This document shows, piece after piece, positions 1 to 6,653 of a stretch of 43,020 nt of DNA. Positions within the stretch are counted from its first letter, which is position 1. Every line of letters begins with the position of its first letter. Both the position numbers and the translations under genes were made by a program. This stretch comes from an uncultured Oscillospiraceae bacterium (GTDB taxonomy: Bacteria; Bacillota; Clostridia; Oscillospirales; Ruminococcaceae): NCBI GenBank assembly GCA_934513685.1, contig CAKSWY010000021.1, positions 1 to 43,020 on the forward strand, in the 5' to 3' direction. The notes beneath the pieces are model-generated. The model did not search any database, was not told where the DNA came from, and saw only the letters and a program-made list of their open reading frames with translations.

Positions 1-533
1 CGGTTCTTGACCGCGCACAAAATCTGCTGCCCCACGCTCACCCGGTCGGCGGGGGAGGAAATGCGGCTCACCGACATGCAGTCGATGGGCAGCAGGGCAC
101 TGATGCCGCAGCCCACGTCGCAGAAGGCACCGAAGGGTTCAATGTGAGTCACAGTGCAGGGCAGGATATCGCCGGGCTGCAGCGTATCCAGATAGTCGGC
201 CTTGCACATCCGCTGCGCCTCTGCGCGGGAGAGACGATACACGGGCTGGCCGTTCTCGTCTGTATCCAATGCATCAATGACGAAGCAGGTGGGCCGCCCC
301 ACCCGTGTGAGCACGGCAATGTCGCGCACGGTGCCCTCTGCGAGGCCGTCGGCACATTCCGCGTAGGGCATAACGGTGGGCTGGCCGCCCAAAAGAAAGC
401 GCAGCTGATGGTCGTTGTCAAACGCGAGGGCGGTGCTTTGGAGAATATCTCCCCGTGCGGCGGCGGTGCGCAGGGCCTCCAGATCCATTCCGTCTGCGCA
501 TGGCAGAAGTGCTTCGGCTTGGTACATGGTCAT
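1..533 (-). CDS. S1 RNA-binding domain protein (partial, C-terminus beyond window)
   Basis: Reading the minus strand from an ATG at 533 gives an open frame of about 177 codons that leaves the window at base 1 without a stop. Roughly the first 110 residues are of no family I recognise. Near residue 120 begins an S1 (OB-fold) domain, recognisable by the run GDILPCTVTHIEPFGAFCDV and the following GISALLP segment. S1 domains bind RNA, and Firmicutes carry several S1-containing proteins related to ribosomal protein S1. The start at 533 is supported by GAGG nine bases upstream. An in-frame ATG at 542 sits directly on that site and is less likely. The missing 3' part probably holds more of the S1 domain or further copies. 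Which S1 protein this is cannot be settled from the fragment. Confidence 0.75.
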   Translation of the reverse strand, partial: MTMYQAEALLPCADGMDLEALRTAAARGDILQSTALAFDNDHQLRFLLGGQPTVMPYAECADGLAEGTVRDIAVLTRVGRPTCFVIDALDTDENGQPVYRLSRAEAQRMCKADYLDTLQPGDILPCTVTHIEPFGAFCDVGCGISALLPIDCMSVSRISSPADRVSVGQQILCAVKN

Positions 534-916
534 TTGTTTCATCCTCTTTCCGTCGAAATTCATGCCGGGCAAACCGGCATCCTGTACATTGGGCAGCGCC
601 CTCCTCAAGCAGTGCGCTGCATTCCTATTCTATTCATCCTTGCCTGGAAATATTTGCCCACCGCAGATGGGCGGCTGCTTTTACTTTAGTCGAAACGGCC
701 GGTCGAAATCTTAAAAATTTGGGCGGTGGGTCGAGTTTTGCAGGCGGAGAAAAAGAACCCTACAAAAATTGCCCGACCCGGCGGCAAATGCCCGGAATAA
801 CTCTTGCAAAGAAGCCTAAATCAGATATAATAAAAATGGTTGTCTTTTTTACAAATAAAGTGCAGCGCCATGCGAAGCACCGGGCAGCCGCCACAAAAAC
901 GAAAGGAGCAAGCCCT
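534..916. other. Gene-free stretch between divergent genes
   Basis: About 380 bases separate the minus-strand S1 gene from the plus-strand DUF951 gene. I see no plausible coding frame. The stretch holds a 7-bp hairpin (ATGCCGG/CCGGCAT, about 562-580) in the leader of the S1 gene and the DUF951 promoter described separately. No convincing minus-strand promoter for the S1 gene was found. Confidence 0.5.
804..831 (+). promoter_or_regulatory. Promoter for the DUF951-prfA run
   Basis: TTGCAA at 804-809 and a perfect TATAAT at 826-831 are 16 bases apart. Transcription would start near 838, about 80 bases before the DUF951 start codon. The sequence shows only the boxes; activity is inferred. Confidence 0.6.
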
Positions 917-1102
917 ATGGATGTCCGTGTAGGTGACACGATTCAGACCAAAAAGCCCCACCCATGCGGGGCCAACACCTTTGAGGTGCTGCGCGTGGGC
1001 ATGGATTTTCGCATCCGCTGTACCGGATGCGGCCATGAGGTGATGCTGCCCCGCGCAAAAATCGAAAAAAATATCCGCAAAATTCTGCGGCCGGAACTGT
1101 AG
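917..1102 (+). CDS. DUF951 domain-containing protein
   Basis: A 61-residue protein, the usual size of the DUF951 family (about 60-70 aa), which is common in Firmicutes and of unknown function. It shows the typical pattern VGDTIQTKKPHPCG near the N-terminus and CTGCGHEVMLPRAKIEK towards the end. The cysteines at C17 and in the CTGC run could form a small metal or redox site. Its fold resembles small SH3-like nucleic-acid-associated proteins, but that is inference. The ATG at 917 follows AAGGAG at a normal distance. It is the first gene of the plus-strand run and lies 79 bases before prfA. Confidence 0.9.
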   Translation: MDVRVGDTIQTKKPHPCGANTFEVLRVGMDFRIRCTGCGHEVMLPRAKIEKNIRKILRPEL

Positions 1103-1181
1103 GCAGCCCTTCGCTGAAGAATTCCATGCCGGACGGGGAAACCCGTTTGCGGCACAGCTTCACAGAGAAGGGAGCGCCCCG

Positions 1182-2279
1182 ATGCCTTTGCAGCAGGAAA
1201 CCCTGCACCGCCTGAACGGTGTGGCCAGCCGGTTGGAAGAAATCACCCGCCGCCTGCAGGAACCGGCGGTGGTGCAGGACCATACACAATACCGCAGCCT
1301 GATGAAAGAATACGACCGGCTTGTTCCGGTGGTGGAGGCCTATAAGGCCTATAACCGCGCACAGGCTGCCGCCGAGGAAGCCAAAGCGCTTCTGGATGAG
1401 CGGGGGCTGGAACCGGAATTCCGAGAGATGGTTCAGCAGGAACTGCGGGAAAGCCGGAAGCAGCTGGAGCAGCTGACCCAAACGCTGCAGCTGTTGCTGC
1501 TGCCCCGGGACGAAAACGACGACAAAAACATCATTTTTGAGATCCGCGCGGGTACGGGCGGAGAGGAAGCCGCCCTGTTTGCCCACAGCCTGTGGCGCAT
1601 GTACGCGATGTACGCCCAGCGCAAGGGCTGGCAGTGCGAGGTTTTGAATTGCAATGAAACCGAGCTGGGCGGCGTAAAAGAGGTCAGCTTTTCCGTAGAA
1701 GGGCAGGGCGCTTACAGCCGCCTGAAGTTCGAGGGCGGTGTGCACCGGGTTCAGCGGGTTCCGGAGACCGAGATGCAGGGCCGCATTCACACCTCTGCCG
1801 TGACGGTGGCCATTATGCCGGAAGCGGAAGAGGTGGATCTGGAATTGGATCCGTCGGAACTGAAAATCGACACGTTCCGTTCGTCCGGCGCGGGCGGCCA
1901 GCACATCAACAAAACCTCCAGCGCCATCCGGGTGACGCACCTGCCCACGGGCATGGTGGTGGAATGCCAGGATGAGCGAAGCCAATATAAAAACAAAGAC
2001 AAAGCCTTAAAGGTGCTGCGCAGCCGCCTGCTGCAGCAAAAACAGCAGGAGCAGAAAGACGCCCTGGACGAGACCCGCCGGAGCCAGGTTGGCAGCGGCG
2101 ACCGGAGCGAGCGCATCCGCACCTACAATTTCCCTCAGGGGCGTGTTACCGATCATCGCATCGGGCTGACGCTGTACAAACTGGATTCCGTGCTGGACGG
2201 CAATCTGGACGAGATTCTGGATGCCTTGGCCGCCGCCGATCAGGCGGAAAAACTGCGGCAAAGCCAGACTGAAGCGTAA
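1182..2279 (+). CDS. prfA: Peptide chain release factor 1
   Basis: A 365-residue class I release factor that recognises UAA and UAG in the ribosomal A site and triggers hydrolysis of peptidyl-tRNA. The GGQ motif that enters the peptidyl-transferase centre is at residues 238-240. The codon-reading loop has a PxT form (PET, 194-196, followed by GRIHTSAVTVA), which marks RF1 rather than RF2 (SPF). Length matches the family. The ATG at 1182 follows AAGGGAG. In many bacteria prfA is followed by prmC, the methylase that modifies the GGQ glutamine. Here sua5 follows directly, so prmC, if present, is elsewhere. Confidence 0.97.
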   Translation: MPLQQETLHRLNGVASRLEEITRRLQEPAVVQDHTQYRSLMKEYDRLVPVVEAYKAYNRAQAAAEEAKALLDERGLEPEFREMVQQELRESRKQLEQLTQTLQLLLLPRDENDDKNIIFEIRAGTGGEEAALFAHSLWRMYAMYAQRKGWQCEVLNCNETELGGVKEVSFSVEGQGAYSRLKFEGGVHRVQRVPETEMQGRIHTSAVTVAIMPEAEEVDLELDPSELKIDTFRSSGAGGQHINKTSSAIRVTHLPTGMVVECQDERSQYKNKDKALKVLRSRLLQQKQQEQKDALDETRRSQVGSGDRSERIRTYNFPQGRVTDHRIGLTLYKLDSVLDGNLDEILDALAAADQAEKLRQSQTEA

Positions 2280-2324
2280 AGCCACTGGATGGGTACAGCC
2301 CCCTAGAACAAAGAAGGTACTGAG

Positions 2325-3344
2325 ATGAATACATTGCTTTTGCCTGCCAATGAAGAGAGCGTCGCGCAGGCGGCGCGCCTGATGGCACAGGGCGAAATCG
2401 TTGCCATTCCCACTGAAACGGTGTATGGCATTGCGGGCAGCGCGTTTGACGGCGCTGCCGTGAAAAAAATCTTTGAGGCTAAAGGCCGCCCGCAGGACAA
2501 TCCCCTGATCGTCCATGTGGACAGCCTGGCCCGAATGGAGCAGGTGGTGCAGAAGATCACCCCCCGCGCCGAAAAGCTGGCGAAGGCCTTCTGGCCCGGC
2601 CCCCTGAGCATGATTCTGCCCCGCGGGCCCCGGCTGGCGGATGAGGTGTGCGCCGGGCTGGATACCGTAGCCGTGCGGATGCCCTCTGATCTGGTGGCCC
2701 ACCGCCTGGTGGAACTGTCCGGCCTGCCCTTTGCGGCGCCTTCGGCCAATCGCTCCGGCAGCCCCAGCCCCACCACAGCACAGGATGTGCTGGCGGATAT
2801 GGATGGCCGACTGCCCCTGATTCTGGACGGCGGGGCCTGCAAGGTGGGTGTGGAGTCCACGGTGGTCAACATCTCCGGGCCTCAGCCGGTGCTGTTGCGC
2901 CCCGGGTACATCACCCAGCAGCAGCTGGCCGAGGCGCTGGGCGAAGAGGTCCTGCTGGCCGGGGCCATCACCCATAAGCTGAAGGAGGGCGAGATCGCCC
3001 GCTCGCCCGGAATGAAGTATAAGCACTATGCCCCCAAGGCCAATGTGGTCATTGTGCGGGGCAGCTTTGAGCAGTATGCGGCCTATGTGGAAGCCCATAA
3101 GGCCGAGGGCGTATTCTGCCTGTGTTTTGCGGGCGAGCCTGAGAGCCTGCCGGTGCCCTGTGTGACCTATGGCAGCGAAAACGACCCTGCCGCCCAGGCA
3201 CACGACCTGTTCCGCGCCCTGCGTGAATTGGATGAAGAAGGGGCAAAGCAGGTGTATGCACGCTGCCCCGGGCAGGAAGGCGTGGCCCTTGCCGTGTACA
3301 ATCGCCTGCTGCGCGCGGCAGGCTTTCAGGTGGTGGAATTATGA
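2325..3344 (+). CDS. sua5: L-threonylcarbamoyladenylate synthase (Sua5 type)
   Basis: A 339-residue protein of the two-domain Sua5 (YwlC) type. It makes threonylcarbamoyl-AMP from threonine, bicarbonate and ATP, the first step of the t6A37 modification of ANN-decoding tRNAs. An N-terminal YrdC/TsaC domain (about 1-200) shows the KAKGRP-type substrate signature and the SANRSGSPSPTTA loop. A linker containing SPGMKYKHYAPK leads to the smaller C-terminal Sua5 domain. The length separates it from single-domain TsaC (about 190 aa). The stop codon overlaps the next start (ATGA at 3341-3344), which suggests translational coupling with coaE. Confidence 0.95.
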   Translation: MNTLLLPANEESVAQAARLMAQGEIVAIPTETVYGIAGSAFDGAAVKKIFEAKGRPQDNPLIVHVDSLARMEQVVQKITPRAEKLAKAFWPGPLSMILPRGPRLADEVCAGLDTVAVRMPSDLVAHRLVELSGLPFAAPSANRSGSPSPTTAQDVLADMDGRLPLILDGGACKVGVESTVVNISGPQPVLLRPGYITQQQLAEALGEEVLLAGAITHKLKEGEIARSPGMKYKHYAPKANVVIVRGSFEQYAAYVEAHKAEGVFCLCFAGEPESLPVPCVTYGSENDPAAQAHDLFRALRELDEEGAKQVYARCPGQEGVALAVYNRLLRAAGFQVVEL

Positions 3345-3940
3345 GAACCATCGGTATCACCGGCCGCAGTGGATGCGGCAAATCGCAGGTGACGGCCTTT
3401 CTGCGGTCGCAGGGTTGCTTTGTGGCGGACGCGGATCTGGTGGCCCGCCAGATTTTGATGGACGGTTCCCCCTGCATTCCCCAGCTGACGGAGCGCTTCG
3501 GGGCGGACATTCTAGACGAAGAGGGGCACCTGCGCCGCCGCCTGCTGGCCGACCGGGCGTTTAAAACTGCCGAGGGCACAAAGGCGCTCTCAAGCATTAC
3601 CCATCCGGCCATTGTGGCGGAATTGAACCGGCAGGGCTGCCAGGCGGAGCAGCAGGGGGCTGACCTGTATTTTGTGGACGGCGCTGTGATCATTGGGTCG
3701 CCCTTTGAAAAAGAGTGCAATGGCTTTGTGGTAGTTACCGCACCGCTGGAAGCCTCGGTGGCGCGCATCTGCGCCCGGGACGGCATTGCCCCTGAAATGG
3801 CCCGGCGGCGGCTGGATGCCCAGATGCCGGAGCAGGAGCTGCTGCGCTGGGCGGATTACGAGATCCGCAACGATGGTACCATTGAACAGCTGAAAGCGCG
3901 CACGCTGCAGGTGCTGGCGGCACTGCGGGGGGACCAATGA
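3341..3940 (+). CDS. coaE: Dephospho-CoA kinase
   Basis: A 199-residue P-loop kinase that performs the last step of coenzyme A synthesis, phosphorylating the 3'-hydroxyl of dephospho-CoA. The Walker A loop GRSGCGKS is at residues 8-15. DADLVARQI follows near residue 30 and HPAI in the middle, both characteristic of CoaE. Length is typical (about 200 aa). It overlaps sua5 by four bases upstream and the transglycosylase gene by four bases downstream (ATGA at 3937-3940), so the three genes form a tightly coupled unit. Confidence 0.95.
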   Translation: MRTIGITGRSGCGKSQVTAFLRSQGCFVADADLVARQILMDGSPCIPQLTERFGADILDEEGHLRRRLLADRAFKTAEGTKALSSITHPAIVAELNRQGCQAEQQGADLYFVDGAVIIGSPFEKECNGFVVVTAPLEASVARICARDGIAPEMARRRLDAQMPEQELLRWADYEIRNDGTIEQLKARTLQVLAALRGDQ

Positions 3941-4509
3941 AGCGGCGGCACAAACGAATGGGGCTTTGGGTCAGTCTGGTGCTGTTGCTGGCCATCGGCG
4001 TGGTGGGCCTGCGCTGGGGCGTGGATGCAATTGAACGGGCATTTCATCCCCGGGAGTACAGCGAGTACGTGGAGTATTACGCCGGAAAGTATGACCTGGA
4101 CCCGCTGCTGGTGTATAGCTTTATCTGCACGGAGAGTGATTTTGAACCCACCGCCCAATCCAGCGTTGACGCCCGCGGCCTGATGCAGATCACCGAGGAG
4201 ACGTTCGATTGGCTGAAATCCCGCATTGCACCGACAGAGACGCTGGAGTTCGCCAGCCTGTATGACCCGGAGGTGAACGTCCGCTTCGGAACGTATTACC
4301 TGAAAATCACGCTGGAGCGGTACGATGGGGACATTTCCACGGCGGCAGCTGCCTATCACAGCGGCTGGGGCACCGTGGATCAGTTGCTGGAAAGCGGGGA
4401 AAACAGTGAGAATGGGGTCACATTGCAGCGTTTCCCCTATGAACAGATGGCCCTGTATGTAAAAAAAATCAATCAGAATTATGAAACCTACCGGCGGCTG
4501 TACAGCTGA
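3937..4509 (+). CDS. Membrane-anchored lytic transglycosylase (SLT family)
   Basis: A 190-residue protein with a basic N-terminus and one membrane segment (about residues 9-28), followed by a soluble-lytic-transglycosylase domain outside the membrane. The catalytic glutamate is E66 in FICTESDFEP. The family motif GLMQIT lies at 81-86 and AYHSGWG further on matches the AYNAG-type motif. Such enzymes cleave the glycan strand of peptidoglycan with formation of 1,6-anhydro ends. The gene is coupled to coaE by ATGA overlap, an arrangement common in Clostridia and without obvious metabolic logic. Confidence 0.92.
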   Translation: MKRRHKRMGLWVSLVLLLAIGVVGLRWGVDAIERAFHPREYSEYVEYYAGKYDLDPLLVYSFICTESDFEPTAQSSVDARGLMQITEETFDWLKSRIAPTETLEFASLYDPEVNVRFGTYYLKITLERYDGDISTAAAAYHSGWGTVDQLLESGENSENGVTLQRFPYEQMALYVKKINQNYETYRRLYS

Positions 4510-4598
4510 CCGGAATAAAAAATGCCGACCGGGCGGCAGCATTCTGCAGCCCGAACGGCAGGCGACCGGAAGGACCGGCCAGAGGGAGTGAAAACCAT

Positions 4599-5999
4599 AT
4601 GGAAAATAAAACGGCAAAGCAGCTGGAAAAAGAGTTGCTGTACACGGCCAAACCGGCGGTGGACGAAGAGAGCGGCGTGTTCGCGAAGGCAGAGCGCTTC
4701 TGCGAGGGCTACAAGGCGTTTCTGGACGCGGGAAAGACCGAGCGGGAAGCTGCGGCCCTCAGCGTAAAAATGCTGGAGGAGGCGGGCTATAAGCCGTTTG
4801 AGGCGGGCCGCCGCTACCAGGCAGGGGAGAAGGTCTATTACAACAACCGCGGCAAATGCGTGCTGGCGGCCACGGTGGGGCGCGCCCCGCTGGAGGCGGG
4901 CATTCACATGAACATGGCCCACATTGATTCGCCCCGGCTGGACCTGAAGCAGCTGCCCCTGTATGAAGAGGGCGGCCTGGCCCTGTTTAAGACCCACTAT
5001 TACGGCGGCCTGCGCAAATACCAGTGGACGGCGGTGCCTCTGGCCCTGCATGGCGTGCTGTATAAGGCAGGCGGCGAACGGGTGGATTTCTGCGTCGGCG
5101 AAAAAGAGAGCGACCCGGTGTTCTGCGTGACCGACCTGCTGCCGCATCTTTCGGCGGATCAGAACAACCGCACTTTGAAAGGCGGCATCAAGGGCGAAGA
5201 GCTGAACATCGTGGTGGGCAGCCTGCCCATTGAGGATGAGGACGCCAAGCAGCGGGTAAAGCTGTTTACCATGCGGCTGCTGAATGAGCAGTACGGCCTG
5301 GTGGAGAAGGACTTCATCCGGGCGGAGATCGAGGCGGTGCCTGCCTATAAGGCCAAGGACGTTGGGTTTGACCGATCGCTGATCGGCGCATACGGCCAGG
5401 ACGACCTGGTGGAGGCCTATCCGGCGCTGGTGGCAGAAATTGAGGTGCAGAACCCCTGGTTTACCACCCTGTGCGTGCTGACGGACAAGGAAGAGATCGG
5501 CTCGGACGGCGTGACCGGCCTGCAGAGCGATTATGTGTTCCATTTTATTCAGCAGCTGTGCCAGGGCCAGAATGCGGACTATGTGCTCACCCTGATGGCG
5601 TCCAAATGCCTTTCTTCGGATGTGACCAATGCGTTTGACCCGACCTTCCCGGACGTGAGCGACAAACGCAACAGTGCGTATGCGGGCAAGGGCGTTTGCC
5701 TGACCAAATACACCGGCGGCGGCGGAAAGAGCAGCACCAACGACGCTTCGGCGGAGCTGGTGGCCTACTTTGCCGACCTGCTGGATGAAGCCGGGGTGGC
5801 CTGGCAGACTGGCGAGCTGGGCAAGGTGGACCAGGGCGGCGGCGGCACCGTAGCAAAGTTTGTGGCCCGCCGCAACGTGGATACCATTGACCTGGGCGTG
5901 CCCGTGCTGAGCATGCATGCCCCCTTTGAGCTGGTGGCAAAGGTGGACGTGTACATGGCCTACAAGGCATTTGCGGCGTTTGCACGCGCTGAGCGGTAA
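4599..5999 (+). CDS. M18 family aminopeptidase
   Basis: A 466-residue zinc aminopeptidase of the M18 (aspartyl aminopeptidase / aminopeptidase I) family, probably cytosolic and dodecameric as in relatives. Metal-ligand motifs can be seen in order: NMAHIDSPRLD (His and Asp), LTDKEEIGSDG (Glu pair, catalytic base and ligand), a later Asp in the GKSSTNDASAE region, and SMHAPFEL near the end (His). Length fits the family. No signal peptide. It begins 89 bases after the transglycosylase and ends at a strong terminator, so it closes the plus-strand run. The natural substrate cannot be read from the sequence. Confidence 0.93.
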   Translation: MENKTAKQLEKELLYTAKPAVDEESGVFAKAERFCEGYKAFLDAGKTEREAAALSVKMLEEAGYKPFEAGRRYQAGEKVYYNNRGKCVLAATVGRAPLEAGIHMNMAHIDSPRLDLKQLPLYEEGGLALFKTHYYGGLRKYQWTAVPLALHGVLYKAGGERVDFCVGEKESDPVFCVTDLLPHLSADQNNRTLKGGIKGEELNIVVGSLPIEDEDAKQRVKLFTMRLLNEQYGLVEKDFIRAEIEAVPAYKAKDVGFDRSLIGAYGQDDLVEAYPALVAEIEVQNPWFTTLCVLTDKEEIGSDGVTGLQSDYVFHFIQQLCQGQNADYVLTLMASKCLSSDVTNAFDPTFPDVSDKRNSAYAGKGVCLTKYTGGGGKSSTNDASAELVAYFADLLDEAGVAWQTGELGKVDQGGGGTVAKFVARRNVDTIDLGVPVLSMHAPFELVAKVDVYMAYKAFAAFARAER

Positions 6000-6017
6000 A
6001 CGGAATCGATATAAGAT

Positions 6018-6066
6018 AAAGCAGACCCGGCCAAACGGAGTGATTCCGTTGGTCGGGTCTGCTTTT
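6018..6066 (+). terminator. Intrinsic terminator after the aminopeptidase gene
   Basis: An 18-bp stem with one bulged A (AAAGCAGACCCGG.../...CGGGTCTGCTTTT), loop around GTGA, and a T run at 6063-6066. It also ends in A's on the left arm, so it may stop transcription from the array side too. Confidence 0.85.
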
Positions 6067-6149
6067 GTAAAGAGGATTACACGGCGTGAACCATGGCGAG
6101 AAATTAAATAAAAATTTTGGGTAAAATGGGTGGATTACGGAAGGGGAAC

Positions 6150-6447
6150 CTTTGCCTTAGCACCACATATGGGCTGCATCATGTGGCATTGAAATGAAGG
6201 TCAACGTCATCGGGCTTTGCCTCAGCACACCACATACGGGCTGCATCAAGAGTTTATAAACTGGTACAGAGCGTTGAGCCTCTTTGCCTCAGCACACCAC
6301 ATACGGGCTGCATCGTTCCGCGATTGCGCCCTCTACCTCTCGCATATCCTTTGCCTCAGCACACCACATACGGGCTGCATCATCGAAAAACAGCATTTGC
6401 TCTACAATCTACAACTTTGCCTCAGCACACCACATACGGGCTGCATC
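6150..6447 (-). CRISPR. CRISPR array, five repeats and four spacers
   Basis: Four identical 33-bp repeats occupy 6215-6247, 6282-6314, 6349-6381 and 6415-6447 (plus strand begins CTTTGCCTCAGCACAC and ends CATACGGGCTGCATC). A fifth, decayed copy at 6150-6180 is two bases shorter with changes in the middle. Spacers are 34, 34, 34 and 33 bp and unrelated to one another: 6181-6214, 6248-6281, 6315-6348 and 6382-6414. The decayed copy is farthest from the nuclease gene, as expected for the leader-distal end. This, and the position after a minus-strand nuclease gene, argue for minus-strand transcription. On that strand the repeat can fold (AGC/GCT and TGC/GCA pairs) and each spacer would follow ...GCTGAGGCAAAG. 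No cas1 or cas2 is nearby. Confidence 0.88.
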
Positions 6448-6480
6448 GGCAAAACTGCGCAGAGAAATGGATACAGCATT

Positions 6481-6650
6481 GTAAAATGTGCTGTGAGCGG
6501 GTAGATAGCTTTTCGACAACCTGAAAGCGGAAGCCGCGCTCACTATGTTCCCCATACTCTTCTGCTGCCAAAGCGACCAATGCCGCTATTAACGACAGCC
6601 TCGGACGGACAATCGACCGGTTTTATTGGTGCGAAACACACCGTCTTTTC
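6481..6650 (-). ncRNA. Candidate guide-scaffold RNA (tracr/omega-like) between nuclease gene and array
   Basis: The 206 bases between the nuclease stop and the first repeat contain no gene but several stems when read as minus-strand RNA. They are GGTGTG/CGCACC (6628-6642), AGCGGC/GTCGCT (6572-6587) and a two-tier hairpin. Its outer arms 6493-6501 and 6534-6543 pair over nine positions with one bulge, and its inner arms are 6508-6514 and 6523-6528. In the first two stems one pair is G-U in minus-strand RNA but A-C in plus-strand RNA, which favours the minus strand. Next to the outer stem, 6487-6493 is complementary in the RNA to seven bases of the repeat (TGTGCTG), a weak anti-repeat. TnpB omega RNAs come from this same position. 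Ends are guesses. Confidence 0.5.
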
Positions 6651-6653
6651 ATG

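Noticed and set aside
6217..6504. Small plus-strand frames encoding repeated peptides (AHHIRAAS)
   Set aside because: They are translations of the CRISPR repeats and spacers. The 66-67 base period and unrelated spacers show a CRISPR array, not a repeat protein.
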